Below, in pieces: positions 51,426-61,032 of a DNA stretch of 64,000 nt (the stretch's first letter is position 1; each line of letters begins with the position of its first letter). The notes under the pieces were generated by a model, which saw nothing but the letters and a program-made list of their open reading frames with translations, was not told the DNA's origin and ran no database searches. The DNA lies in assembly GCA_963803125.1 (NCBI GenBank), contig CAWDLR010000001.1:248001-312000 (forward strand), written 5' to 3'. The DNA comes from G963675935 sp963803125. GTDB taxonomy: Bacteria > Planctomycetota > Planctomycetia > Pirellulales > Thermoguttaceae. The position numbers were made by a program, and so were the translations under genes.

Positions 51426-52859
51426 ATGGCCACGCTGTGCATCCGTGCTACCGAGTTGGCAAGACTGCTGAACGAGGCAAACGAGCCAATCTACGTAGTG
51501 GATGATGACTTGACGATCGTTTTCCTGAATCGGGCGTGTCAGTCGTGGCTCGGCGAGGCGGCAGAAGGGCTCTTGGGCCGCCGCTGCGCTTATCATTCGA
51601 GTCTCGCGGTCGCCGGACCGGATGCCGTTGCCGCCGCGCTCTGCCCGCCGCCGGCAAGTCTCGCTGGAGAAATCTCCACCGCCACCGTCGCCCGTGTGAA
51701 CGAGAACGGGGCGTCGGTAGAGCGCCGCGGGCGTTTTCTCCCCATCGCCGCCGCGGGGGAGGAGGCGGTGGGAGTACTCGCCATCCTGGAAGCGAGCGAT
51801 TGCGGGCCCGATTCGACCGCCGACCGGGCTTCCGAACCCCGTCAAACCGACTCGATTACCCTGCACGAGGCGCTGCGGCGATTTCGCCAGGAGGCCGCCG
51901 CCCGGTTTCGTGCCGATCGGCTCATCGGCCAGGGGCCGGCGATGCGGCTGGCGCGGCGGCAGGTCGAATTGGCCGCCGCGAGCCGCGAGAGCGTGCTGTT
52001 GGTCGGACCGCCGGGCAGCGGCCGCCGCCACCTCGCCGCCGCCATCCACTACGGCGAAAAAGGGGTCGGGAGTCTTTTTCCGCCGCAGTCCGAGCAGGAT
52101 CGCGGCGAGACCCTTGTCGGTCTTTTCTCGTCGGAGTTGACGCCGCTGGATTGCTCGTTGCTGGGCGGCGATCTGCTCGAGGCGGCGGGCGCGGCGATCG
52201 CTCGCGCAGCGGCGCGGGGCGAGCAAGCGGCCTCGCGCAGCCTCTTGTTCCATCGCATCGACGAACTTCCGGCCGAAGTCCAGGCGCGGCTGGCCAACGT
52301 CTTCGCGCGGCAGCCGGTACAAGGGCGTCTGCTGGCCACGGCCGCCGAGCCGCTGCTGGATCTGGCGCGGCGGGGCGCCTTCCATCCGGAACTGGCCGCA
52401 CTGCTGAGCACGATAACGATCGAGTTGCCGCCGTTGACGCGGCGGCGCGACGATCTGCCGCTTCTGGCCCAGATGTTCCTGGAAGAGCAGAACGCGACCG
52501 GATCGCGGCAGATCGGCGGTTTCTCGCCGGCGGCGCTCGATCGACTCGACGCCTACGCCTGGCCGGGCAATCTCGACGAGCTAAGCGACGTTGTCGCCGA
52601 GGCGCACCAGCGGGCCACGGGCGCGGAGATCGAGGTGAAAGACCTGCCCGATCGGCTGCACCTGGCCGAGCAGGCCGCCGCCCAGCCGCGGCGAAGTGAA
52701 GAGAGCATTGTGTTGGACGAGTATCTCGGCCGGGTGGAGCGCGAGTTGATTCGCCGGGCGCTGGCGCGGGCCAAGGGAAACAAGGCGAAAGCGGCGAGGC
52801 TGCTGGGCGTCACCCGCCCGCGGCTCTATCGCCGCATGATGCAATTGGGGTTGGAATGA
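51426..52859 (+). CDS. PAS-AAA-Fis regulator with degenerate ATPase motifs
   Basis: A 477-residue protein laid out like a sigma-54 activator: a PAS-like domain (residues about 8-125, EPIYVVDDDLTIVFLNRACQ), an AAA domain (about 165-395) and a C-terminal Fis HTH (ELIRRALARAKGNKAKAARL then LGVTRPRLYRRM). The Walker A position is GPPGSGRRH (194-202), with Lys replaced by Arg. The Walker B position LLFHRIDELP has His-Arg where Asp-Glu is expected. No GAFTGA loop is present. So it probably cannot hydrolyse ATP or remodel sigma-54 holoenzyme. It may act as a plain DNA-binding sensor. It lies 67 bases after nuoN. Confidence 0.8.
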   Translation: MATLCIRATELARLLNEANEPIYVVDDDLTIVFLNRACQSWLGEAAEGLLGRRCAYHSSLAVAGPDAVAAALCPPPASLAGEISTATVARVNENGASVERRGRFLPIAAAGEEAVGVLAILEASDCGPDSTADRASEPRQTDSITLHEALRRFRQEAAARFRADRLIGQGPAMRLARRQVELAAASRESVLLVGPPGSGRRHLAAAIHYGEKGVGSLFPPQSEQDRGETLVGLFSSELTPLDCSLLGGDLLEAAGAAIARAAARGEQAASRSLLFHRIDELPAEVQARLANVFARQPVQGRLLATAAEPLLDLARRGAFHPELAALLSTITIELPPLTRRRDDLPLLAQMFLEEQNATGSRQIGGFSPAALDRLDAYAWPGNLDELSDVVAEAHQRATGAEIEVKDLPDRLHLAEQAAAQPRRSEESIVLDEYLGRVERELIRRALARAKGNKAKAARLLGVTRPRLYRRMMQLGLE

Positions 52860-52864
52860 CTGGG

Positions 52865-52917
52865 GAATGATGAGTGATGAATGATGAATGATGAATGGAA
52901 ACCGCTTGCGGTTTCGC
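52865..52917. repeat. GATGAAT array joined to a GAAACCGCTTGCGGTTTC palindrome
   Basis: 52865-52897 repeats GATGAAT/GAGTGAT; 52898-52917 is the palindrome GAAACCGCTTGCGGTTTCGC. Together they fill the gap between the regulator and the next small gene. Confidence 0.75.
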
Positions 52918-52947
52918 AATGATGCTTGCGCCAATGGGGATTTTGCC

Positions 52948-53391
52948 GTGACGTCCGCGTACGAGATCTCATCTGCCGCCAAACTGATTGTCTGCGAGCG
53001 TCGCGGGCGGTGGGCTGTCGCCCTGCGGCGCGAACTGGCGGAGGCGGGAGTGCGGGTTTGGGAGACGCGCACGCTGGCCGACTGCCGCGACGAGCTGGTT
53101 GCGAATCCCGCCTCCTTTGCCGTGATCGAACTGGGCGCGAACGTGGGCGGATTGCTGCGGCTGTTGGCACGGCAGCCGCGCCAGTTTCCGCGGGCGCGGC
53201 TGGCGGTGGTGGCCGATCGTGCCCGGGCCGACTACCAGTGGCTGATGCGCGAGGCGGGCGCCGTTCACTTTCTCTGTTCGCCCCGCGAAGTCGCCGTCCT
53301 GGCCCGATTGGCGTGCCGCCACCTGGCCGAGGCACCGCCGCCGCAGCAGACTCTCGCCGAACGGATTTGGGCGGGCCTGCCCTGGGCATAG
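52948..53391 (+). CDS. Small receiver-like protein, unknown function
   Basis: A 147-residue protein. The GTG at 52948 is preferred (GGGGA about 7 bases upstream) because the open frame from the ATG at 52888 consists of repeat DNA. KLIVCERRGRWAVALRRELA, FAVIELGANVGGLLRLL and RARLAVVADRARADYQWLMR follow the alternating strand-helix pattern of a receiver domain, but the phospho-acceptor position reads Glu-Leu-Gly (IELG), so it is probably not phosphorylated. It follows the degenerate regulator and may be its partner. No named family. Confidence 0.55.
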   Translation: MTSAYEISSAAKLIVCERRGRWAVALRRELAEAGVRVWETRTLADCRDELVANPASFAVIELGANVGGLLRLLARQPRQFPRARLAVVADRARADYQWLMREAGAVHFLCSPREVAVLARLACRHLAEAPPPQQTLAERIWAGLPWA

Positions 53392-53408
53392 CCCGCATCT
53401 CTCACGAC

Positions 53409-53478
53409 GGTGGGGCAGACATTCTTGTCTGCCCTAATTGCTGCATCCTGCAGGGCAGACAGGAATGTCTGCCCCACC
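53409..53478. repeat. 70-bp palindromic element, copy 4
   Basis: Exactly 70 bp with the same ends as copies 1-3 (one C-to-T change in the left arm). It lies in the 466-bp gap 53392-53857, which otherwise holds only unassigned sequence. A TTGACA at 53693-53698 is a possible -35, without a clear -10. Confidence 0.85.
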
Positions 53479-53857
53479 GAACGTTTTGTTGACCGTTTTG
53501 CCCGTGTCGTGAGGAATGCGGGTCAACGGGCTTCGCAAGGTGAACCGGCAAACACCTGAACCTTTTCCCAGTTGCCTCCGTTCTATTCGTAGGGACTTGG
53601 GGGGTTGCTAAAAGCCAACGCCGGGGGAAGAATAGCGACACCCGGCTGCGCCGTGATGATTTTTTGCCGCATCGTTTGACCGCGGGAGCCTTTTGACACA
53701 GACTTCCCTTGTGATCGCTTTTTCGGCGATTCGTCTTTTCACAAGAGTCTTGTCACCAGAGCTTCTCGTCATTCGGCGATGTGCTCGCTAGATCGGGATT
53801 ACGGTATCCGCCATGCATGGTCATGGACCCAATATACCCTTCTCCGGCATTCGTCGG

Positions 53858-56800
53858 ATGCCGAAGGAGATCGCCAAGTTCTTGACCAGTCAAGACTGGT
53901 TATTTGACGAAGTCGCGGAGGATAGGCCCCGCGTTTTCCAGCGCAGGTTGCGGATCGAGACGCTCGAGCCGCGTCACTTGATGGACGCCGCCGGGGCAGC
54001 ATCGCTGGTCTCGTCGGCCTGGTTTCAGAGCGTTGCTGAGCACTGCTGTCGCGGCCCACGCCGGAGTGGCCGATTGGACGATCGAGAGCACGGGCTCCGC
54101 GGCCGCGCCGACGGCCACATCGACCTTCGCCGGGCAAAATGTCTACGACTGGATCGTACAGTTCGACACCGCCTCGCTGTGCGGCGTCGCCTCGGTGGCG
54201 CAGACGGCAAGCCTCTTGGCCGGCGGCGGCGTTCAGTTCCAGGTGCTCGAGGGGCTGGGCATGACCGGCATGGTGCTGGCCCGCAGTTCCGGGGCCTCGC
54301 TGGCGTCGGTCGAGAGTTGGTTGGCTTCCGACGGCAAGGTGGCCAGCTTCGAACGCGACGCGGTCGATCAGGTCAAGTCGATCCCCAGCGATCCGCAATA
54401 CAGCCAGCTCTGGGGCATGAGCGCCATCGACGCCCCCGACGCCTGGAATCTCACTACCGGAAGTCAAAGCGTGGTGGTGGCCGTGCTCGACACGGGCATC
54501 GACTACACCCATTGCGACCTGGCGGCGAATATCTGGACGAACCCCAATGAAGTTGCCGGCAACGGCAAGGACGATGACGGCGACGGCTTCGTCGACGACG
54601 TGCACGGCTACAACTTCGTCGACAACACCGGCGACGCGATGGACGACAACAGCCACGGCACGCACGTCTCCGGCACGATCGGGGCGGTGGGCAACAACGG
54701 CCAGGGCGTGGCCGGCGTCAACTGGTCCGTCTCGTTGATGGACCTGAAATTCCTGGACAGCGACGGCAGCGGCTACCTCTCCGACGCGATCCGTGCCATC
54801 AACTACGTCACGATGATGCGGACGCAATATCACGTCAACGTCCGCGTGATCAACAACAGTTGGGGCGGCGGCCAATACAGCGCCGCGATGGACACCGCCA
54901 TTCGCGCTGCCGGCGACGCCGGCATCCTCTTCGTCGCCGCCGCAGGCAACAGCGCCACCAACAACGACGCCACCCCGCAGTATCCGGCCAGCTACACCGA
55001 CCCCAACGTGATCTCCGTCGCCGCCGTCGATCAGAACAAGAGCTTGGCGAGCTTCAGTTGCTACGGCGCCACCAGCGTCAACGTTGCCGCGCCGGGTGTC
55101 TCGATCTACAGCACCGTCCCCGGCAACCGCTACGCGATCTATTCGGGCACGAGCATGGCCACGCCGTTCGTCTCGGGAGTGGCGGCGCTGGCCTGGGCCG
55201 CCGATCCCAACGCCACGGTGGCCCAAGTCCGCAACGCCATTCTAAACGGCGTCGATAAGGTTGCCGCGCTCAAAGGCAAAGTCGCCAGCGGCGGCGTACT
55301 CGACGCTTACAACACGCTCGAACTGCTCGGGGTGCAGGTCTCGAAGGGACCGGTGGTCGGATCGCTGCTGGCCTCGCCGGGCGCCGTCAACGTGGGCGGG
55401 GCCGTGACGCTTTCCGCCGGCGGAATCAGCGATTCCAGCGGCACGCTCAGCAGTGTCTCCTTCATCCTCGACGCCAACAACGACGGCCAATACGACAGCG
55501 GCGACAGCGTGCTCGGATCGACCTCTTCGATCACCGCCGGCCAGGCATCAATCACGATCGGCACCAGCGGCTGGAGTGCCGGGCGCACAGCATTCTGGCA
55601 AGAGCGGAGGACAACAGGGGGACGTGGAGCGCCTGCGCGGCAGCGACGTTGACGATCATCCCGTCCGACGATTACGGCAACAGCGCCGCTGCGGCTGCGG
55701 CGATCGGACTGCCCAGCTCGACCAGCGGAACGATCGAGTCGGTCGGCGACGTCGATTGGTTCAAGTTTCAGGCGGTCGCCGGCAAGACCTACGTTTTCAC
55801 CGTCGGATTGGGCACGCTTCCCGACTCCGTGCTCTATCTCTACGATAAGAGCGGGGCCGCGCAGTTGGCTTTCAACGACGATTACGGATCGGGTGGCGGC
55901 TCGCAAATCACCTGGACCGCGCCCACCGGCGGGACTTACTATGTCGTCGTCCGCGGCTACGGCAGCAGCGTGGGCACGTACACGCTCACCGCGGCCGGAC
56001 AAGACGCGGCGCCCGTGCTTGCCCCGATCGGCAACCAGACGCTGCCGTATTCGCAGACGACGCTGACGATCCCGTTGCACGCTACGGACGCCGACGGCGA
56101 CGGCCTGAGCTATTCGGTTCAGGTGATGACGACGGATCGGCTGGCGGCGGAGGCTTATACGCTCGATCAGCAACTCGGCCTGCACACCTACCCCAATGGC
56201 AGCTTCTACATCAATGGCCGCGGGGCCAACGAGAAATACCTGTTGGGCAACGGCAACACTTTGTATTTTTTGCTGCCCGACGGCGGGCTTTACCGCTGGG
56301 GCGGCAGCATTGCCGGCAGCACGCTGGTCGATACGCTAAGTCCGGCGTATTATGCCAATCCCGGCCTGCTGTACAACGCGCAAACGCCTTCGCTCACGTC
56401 GATCAGCAGCGCGAGCGTCGTTGCCAGCATCTCCGGCACGACGCTGACCGTCACGCGACAGCCGGGCTTTACCGACGTGCTCTGCGTCCAAGTTCGCGTC
56501 AGCGACGGCGTGAAATCCGACGCGGAGACGTTCACGGTCGCCGATCCCTACGCCCAAACGGCCTACAACCTCGATCAGCAGCTCGGTTTGCACACTTACG
56601 CCAACGGGAGTTACTACACCAATGGCCGCGGGGCCGGCGAAAAATACCTTTTGGGCAACGGCAACCTCTTGTATTTCCTCTTGCCCAACGGCGCGCTTTA
56701 CCGCTGGGGGGCAGCATCGGCGGCAGCACGTTGGTTGCCAAGCTCAGCCCCGACTACTACGCCAATCCGGCCCTGCTCTACCAGGCCCAGTCGCCGGCCG

Positions 56801-57231
56801 CCGCCGCCGCTGCTGCCGGCAGCACTTCGGCGATCCGCGCCGTTGAGAACTCCGTAGCGCCCAACGTTGTCGCCGGCGGCGCCAAGTCGTCGGCCGATGC
56901 CGCGCTGCGGCTGACCGATCTGGCGATGGCGTGGCTGGCTCGCGAGCAGGGCAGCCGGTCTGAGGCTTCATTGATCGCCTCGGCCGTTGCCGTCGCTCCC
57001 GCCGATGCCGTGGCAGCGATGCTCCACGACGGGGCTTTCGCCGGACTGGGGATTGCCGACGCTCACTACGAGCCGGAACCGTCGCTGATGATGCTCGATC
57101 GCCGCCTCGGACGCTCCTCAAGCGAGGATCGCGGCGACGCCGCGGAGATTGGCGACCAACTGGACGTGGTCGATTCCATCTTCGACCTGCCCATCGAAAC
57201 GCTCTTGGCGTCGGATGATTGGCTGGCGTAA
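53858..57231 (+). CDS. Secreted subtilase (S8) with PPC domain, broken by three frameshifts
   Basis: About 1120 residues when the frames are joined. The leader RRLRIETLEPRHLMDA is the planctomycete LEPR motif. After a shift at about 54020-54035 comes the S8 domain with Asp (AVLDTGIDYTH), His (NSHGTHVSGTIG) and Ser (YSGTSMATPFVSG). A shift at about 55580-55584 (lost G in a G run) leads to a PPC-like domain (DVDWFKFQAVAGKTYVFTV) and two copies of a 75-residue repeat. A third shift at about 56704-56711 (lost G) leads to the C-terminal part ending LLASDDWLA. The triad is intact, so the gene would be functional if the shifts are sequence errors. ATG 53858 is the likely start (alternative 53813). 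Confidence 0.8.
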
Positions 57232-57238
57232 CGCGGCT

Positions 57239-57258
57239 GCGAAACCGCAAGCGGCTGC
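57239..57258. repeat. Diverged GAAACCGC palindrome copy
   Basis: GCGAAACCGCAAGCGGCTGC, a relative of the 52898 and 57819 palindromes, just after the subtilase stop. Confidence 0.45.
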
Positions 57259-57291
57259 CATTCAGCGACCAGCAATCGATAATCAACAATC

Positions 57292-57780
57292 CTACAAGTA
57301 CCGCTCCAAGATGCGGCGGCTGGCGGCGTCGAGGCGGCTGGCGTCCGGAATCAGGTAGCGGATGCCGTGCGTGTCGACCAGCAGAATCCGGTTGGGGCCA
57401 AGCCGCCGCACGTCGTTGTCGCTGTCTTCCATCAAGAAGGTCGTCGGACCGCGATCGGTCTCGATCCGCCACTCCGACGGGTCGCTGTCGGCCAGCACGC
57501 GCTTGATCCGCCGCACGATCGGCACGAACTCGCGCCGGCCCAGCTCCTCTTCGAACATGCGGCGAACCTCAGGCCGCAGCACGCTTGGCTCTTCGATGCA
57601 CGTCAGTTCGTGCCCCTCGGCGTCGCAAATCGACAATAAGCCTTGAGGCTGTGAGATAGGGAACGCGCGAACGGGCTCGACTCCCACGAAGCGACGGCCG
57701 TCGCCGCAGGTCAATACGAGTTGGCCCCAGGCGTCGTATTCAAGCGTGAAATCGGCGAGTATTGCAGTGGCAGTGGTCAT
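57292..57780 (-). CDS. DUF1854 protein associated with cyanophycin metabolism
   Basis: A 162-residue protein. DFTLEYDAWGQLVLTCGDGR, VEPVRAFPISQPQGLLSICD, EPSVLRPEVRRMFEEELGRR, FVPIVRRIKRV and RILLVDTHGIRYLIPDASRL match the DUF1854 family, known to neighbour cyanophycin synthetase genes in many bacteria. Here the ABC protein and cphA are close by, which fits. The reaction is unknown. Start ATG 57780; the frame upstream is repeat DNA. It is cytoplasmic by sequence. Confidence 0.85.
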   Translation of the reverse strand: MTTATAILADFTLEYDAWGQLVLTCGDGRRFVGVEPVRAFPISQPQGLLSICDAEGHELTCIEEPSVLRPEVRRMFEEELGRREFVPIVRRIKRVLADSDPSEWRIETDRGPTTFLMEDSDNDVRRLGPNRILLVDTHGIRYLIPDASRLDAASRRILERYL

Positions 57781-57784
57781 GGTG

Positions 57785-57961
57785 CGGAGTCGGCAGTGCG
57801 CAGTGGATAGTGGATAGTGAAACCGCTTGCGGTTTCGCAGGGTCGCAGTGGAAGACCTCAAGACTCGCTTCTCGCCGTGTGGACGCGGCGGCTAAACAAA
57901 ACACCCGCTCCATTCATCTCTCATCCCTCATCTCTCAGCATTCATCATTCATCAATCATCG
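57785..57961. repeat. Repeat cluster between the DUF1854 and ABC genes
   Basis: 57790-57818: GTGGATA-type period-7 units. 57819-57838: GAAACCGCTTGCGGTTTC palindrome. 57888-57898: GCGGCTAAAC end of the GTTTAGCC family. 57909-57960: degenerate ATTCATC/CTCATCC array of period 7 running to the ABC stop codon. Confidence 0.7.
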
Positions 57962-60239
57962 TTCTTTGATCGCCCCTTCGCGCATCTCGGACTGGGCGTG
58001 ATGGAGGCGGGCATACATGCCGCCGCGGCGGAGCAGTTCGTCGTGCGGGCCGACCTCGGTAATCAGACCGCGCTCGACTACGACCAGGCGGTCGGCGCGG
58101 CGAAGCGTGCTCAGGCGGTGGGCGATGGCGATCGTGGTTCGTCCCTGCACCAGGTTCTCCAACGCCAATTGAATCTCGCGCTCGGTCTCGGTATCGACCG
58201 ACGAGGTGGCTTCGTCCAGAATCAGGATGCTCGGGTCGATCAGCAGCGCCCGGGCGATGCTGATTCGCTGCCGCTCGCCGCCGGAAAGGAACTGTCCCCG
58301 CTCGCCGACCAGCGAATCGTAGCCGTCGGGCAGGCGGAGGATGAACTCGTGGGCGCGGGCGGCGCGGGCGGCGGCGATGATCTGCGCACGTGGCGTCCGG
58401 CCGGCCGTAGGCGACGTTCTCGGCGATCGTGCCGTAGAACAAGAACGGCTCTTGCAGCACGATGCCGATGTTGCGGCGGTATTCCTCGATCGGGAAGGAG
58501 CGGATGTCGGCGCCGTCGACCGTGATCGCCCCTTCGGCGACGTCGTAGAAGCGGCAGACGAGGTTGACGATCGTGGTCTTGCCCGCCCCGCTCGGCCCGA
58601 CCAGCCCGATCATCTCGCCCGGCCGGACGGCAAGGTTCATTTTCTTCAGGATGGGGCGGGTCCCATAGTGGAACTCAACGTCGTGGAACTCGACTTCCCC
58701 CTTCAGTCGCCCGGGATGCACGGGATTCACCGGCTCGGCGACGCTGGGGACGCGATCGAGAATGGCGAAAATGCGTTGGCGCTGGCGCCGGCGCGTTGCA
58801 CCGCCGCCACCATGCGGCTCATTGAGTCCATGCGGGCGTAAAAAGTGCTGATGTACGCGATAAACAGATACAAATCGCCGAACTCAATGTCGGTCTGAAA
58901 CAGCCGCCAGGAGCCATATCCCCAAACGACCGCCAGTCCGAGCGCGGTCAGAAGGCTTACAACCGGCTCGAAAAACGCCCAAAGCTTGTTCACGCGACAA
59001 TTGGCCACAAACACGCGGTTGTTCGTCGCGCAGAACCGATCGATTTCACGATGCTCCTGCGCGAACGCTTTGACGACGCGGATGCCGGGAATCGTATCGG
59101 CCAACACGCTTGTCATTTCACCCCAAGCGCGGGTGCCCAACGCAAAACCTCGCCGCATGCGACTTCGCACCCGATGCACCAGAAACGCAATCACCGGCAG
59201 CGGAAGCAACGTCGCCAGGGTCAGCCTGGCGTCGAGGCAAGAGAGGATTACTGCAATCAGAATCAACATCAACACGTTGTTGGCGAAATCGAGCAGGTAG
59301 ACGGAAAGGAAGTAGCAAATCCGATCGCTGTCGGTGCTGATTCGAGAAATCAGATCGCCGGTCCGCTTGCCGCCGAAGAATTCGAGCGAGAGGCTCTGCA
59401 TGTGTCCGTAGGTTCGATCGCGCAGGTCGGTGGTGATTCGCTCGCTTACCCAAGCCATGACATAGGTTCGTCCCCACATCAGAAGCCACGCTAATAGGGA
59501 GGCGCCCGACAAACGCACTCAAGAATAACCACACGAGATTGAACGAAACGCTGCCCGGATGATTCTCGGCCGGCTTCAGCACATTGTTGATTAACGACCT
59601 TGTGAAGTAAGGCGGCGCCAAGGCCGCACTCGAACTGGCCACCATCAGCAGGAACCCGAACAGCACCACCCACTTGTGCGGCTTGGCGAATTCCGACAGC
59701 CGATAGAGCGCACCGATTGCCGGCTTATCGCCGATCGATCCGCAATCCGGGCATTTGATTTGGCCGGCCGCCAAAATCGCCCCGCAACTTGGGCAGACGG
59801 TGGTCGGGGCCTCGCCGATCTCGTCGCCGCCCGACAGCTCGCCCTCGTGAAGACGCTGGAAACGATTGGCCAGCCGATGGGCCAGCGGCGAACGGCCGAT
59901 CGTGTAGCGCCAGTGGCACAACAGCCCGCTGGGGCCGAGCAGCTCCAGCCGGCCGGCGCTGTTTTGGTCCTTTACCCGCAGGGCCGACGTGGCATCCAAC
60001 GGCCAGGAGCGGAACGCCGCAGCCGCGGCAGCCAGGGGCGAGCCATCGTCGCCCGCCTCGAGCGGCCCGATATCGAGCAACCGAACAGCGGTCAAAACCA
60101 GCAGACCTCGCGCGTAGTGCAAGCGGGTATCGAGGTCGAGTTCAAACCAGGCCAGGGGGGATTCACCCGCCAAGTGCGTCTCGGCCGCTTGCCGCAAATC
60201 GTCGGGAAGGTGTTCCCAGGAGCCGTTGGTTGCGTTCAA
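57956..60239 (-). CDS. Cyanophycin-associated ABC transporter-like protein, frameshifted three times
   Basis: About 760 residues once joined. The N-terminal 150 residues are unusual and end in a zinc ribbon (CPSCGAILAAGQIKCPDCG). Then come six membrane helices (WVVLFGFLLMVASSSAALAP; FANNVLMLILIAVILSCL) and an ATPase with Walker A GPSGAGKTTIV, signature LSGGERQR, Walker B ILILDEATSSVDTE and H-loop IAHRLST. Frame changes lie at about 59500-59510, 58778-58784 (lost C) and 58386-58392. The start is a TTG at 60239 after GGGGAAAG; no in-frame ATG is near. Related proteins occur next to cyanophycin genes. Substrate unknown; all ATPase motifs are present. Confidence 0.8.
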
Positions 60240-61032
60240 GTCTTTCCCCGAAGCGATGGCTATGGAATTGGCCGTCGTTGCAGGCGGCCCTCCGGCAAGA
60301 AGGTCATTCTACCACGATCGAAGGGGCCAACGGAACGCCGGCCTATGCGCCGGATGCAGCAACGGATTAGGCGATCGCTGCCGAGCTGTTTAGCCGGCAA
60401 GCTGGCTCGCCGCGGTCGCGTGGCGTTCCCTCGCGGCGAGCCAGCTCGCCGGCTAAACATGGCCATGAACCCCATTATTGGGGTTAGTATATATACCACT
60501 TATCGACTGCTTCGTCCGGTACGGAACAACGATTTGCCGCCCTGCTCTCCCGCAATTCTGCTGAAAAACCGTGCCGGCCTGTTGCCCTCAGGCAGCCCTG
60601 CTGTCTAGAATGGGTAAATTGCGTTGGCCGTGCCGTGGCGTTTCCGTCGCGGCCGACGCGCTGACATCGGGGATGCTCCCTGCTGATGCCCACACTTTAT
60701 TCCCTCATACGATTGTTTCCCGCTCGAAGTCTGCGCCGAGAGTGCCTTCTGCGGTAAACGGGGGTAAAGAGGGCTGTTTGTGTGGGCCGCCACATGCGGT
60801 TTTCCACATTCCCAGAGCACTGCGGCGCGGTTTGGAACCCAAACGTGAAGATGTACTACCTTTGGCCAAACACAGAGGAGATGCGCTCATTAACGATTTC
60901 CCCGTTGTTATCGGCTTGGAAAAAGGCTGCCGATACAACCTTTTGATTGTTGGCCGCGTAGATCGTTCTAGGATACCGCGAACCACTCCGCTTCACAGCG
61001 ACACCTGCAAGGTCATTCAGCGAGTCACGGCT
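60240..61032. other. Divergent intergenic region between the ABC gene and cphA
   Basis: 793 bp. Contains the 71-bp GTTTAGCC element (60388-60458). An open frame from 60571 runs into cphA but has no conserved content and no start signal, so it is not counted as part of the gene. Promoters for both divergent genes must be here; no clear pair of hexamers seen. Confidence 0.5.
60388..60458. repeat. GTTTAGCC inverted-repeat element (71 bp)
   Basis: Left end GTTTAGCCGGCAAGCTGGCT, right end AGCCAGCTCGCCGGCTAAAC; same plan as 45693-45771 with a different inner part. Confidence 0.75.

Noticed and set aside
51426..52859. Functional sigma-54 activator
   Set aside because: GAFTGA is absent and Walker A and B residues are replaced, so sigma-54 activation is not supported.
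53813..54550. A separate 245-residue protein before the subtilase
   Set aside because: Only its first about 75 residues are meaningful (LEPR leader); the rest is the wrong frame of the S8 gene after a frameshift.
60571..61032. Longer start for cyanophycin synthetase
   Set aside because: The added 154 residues show no similarity to CphA and no ribosome-binding site; MELRKV at 61033 matches the family N-terminus.
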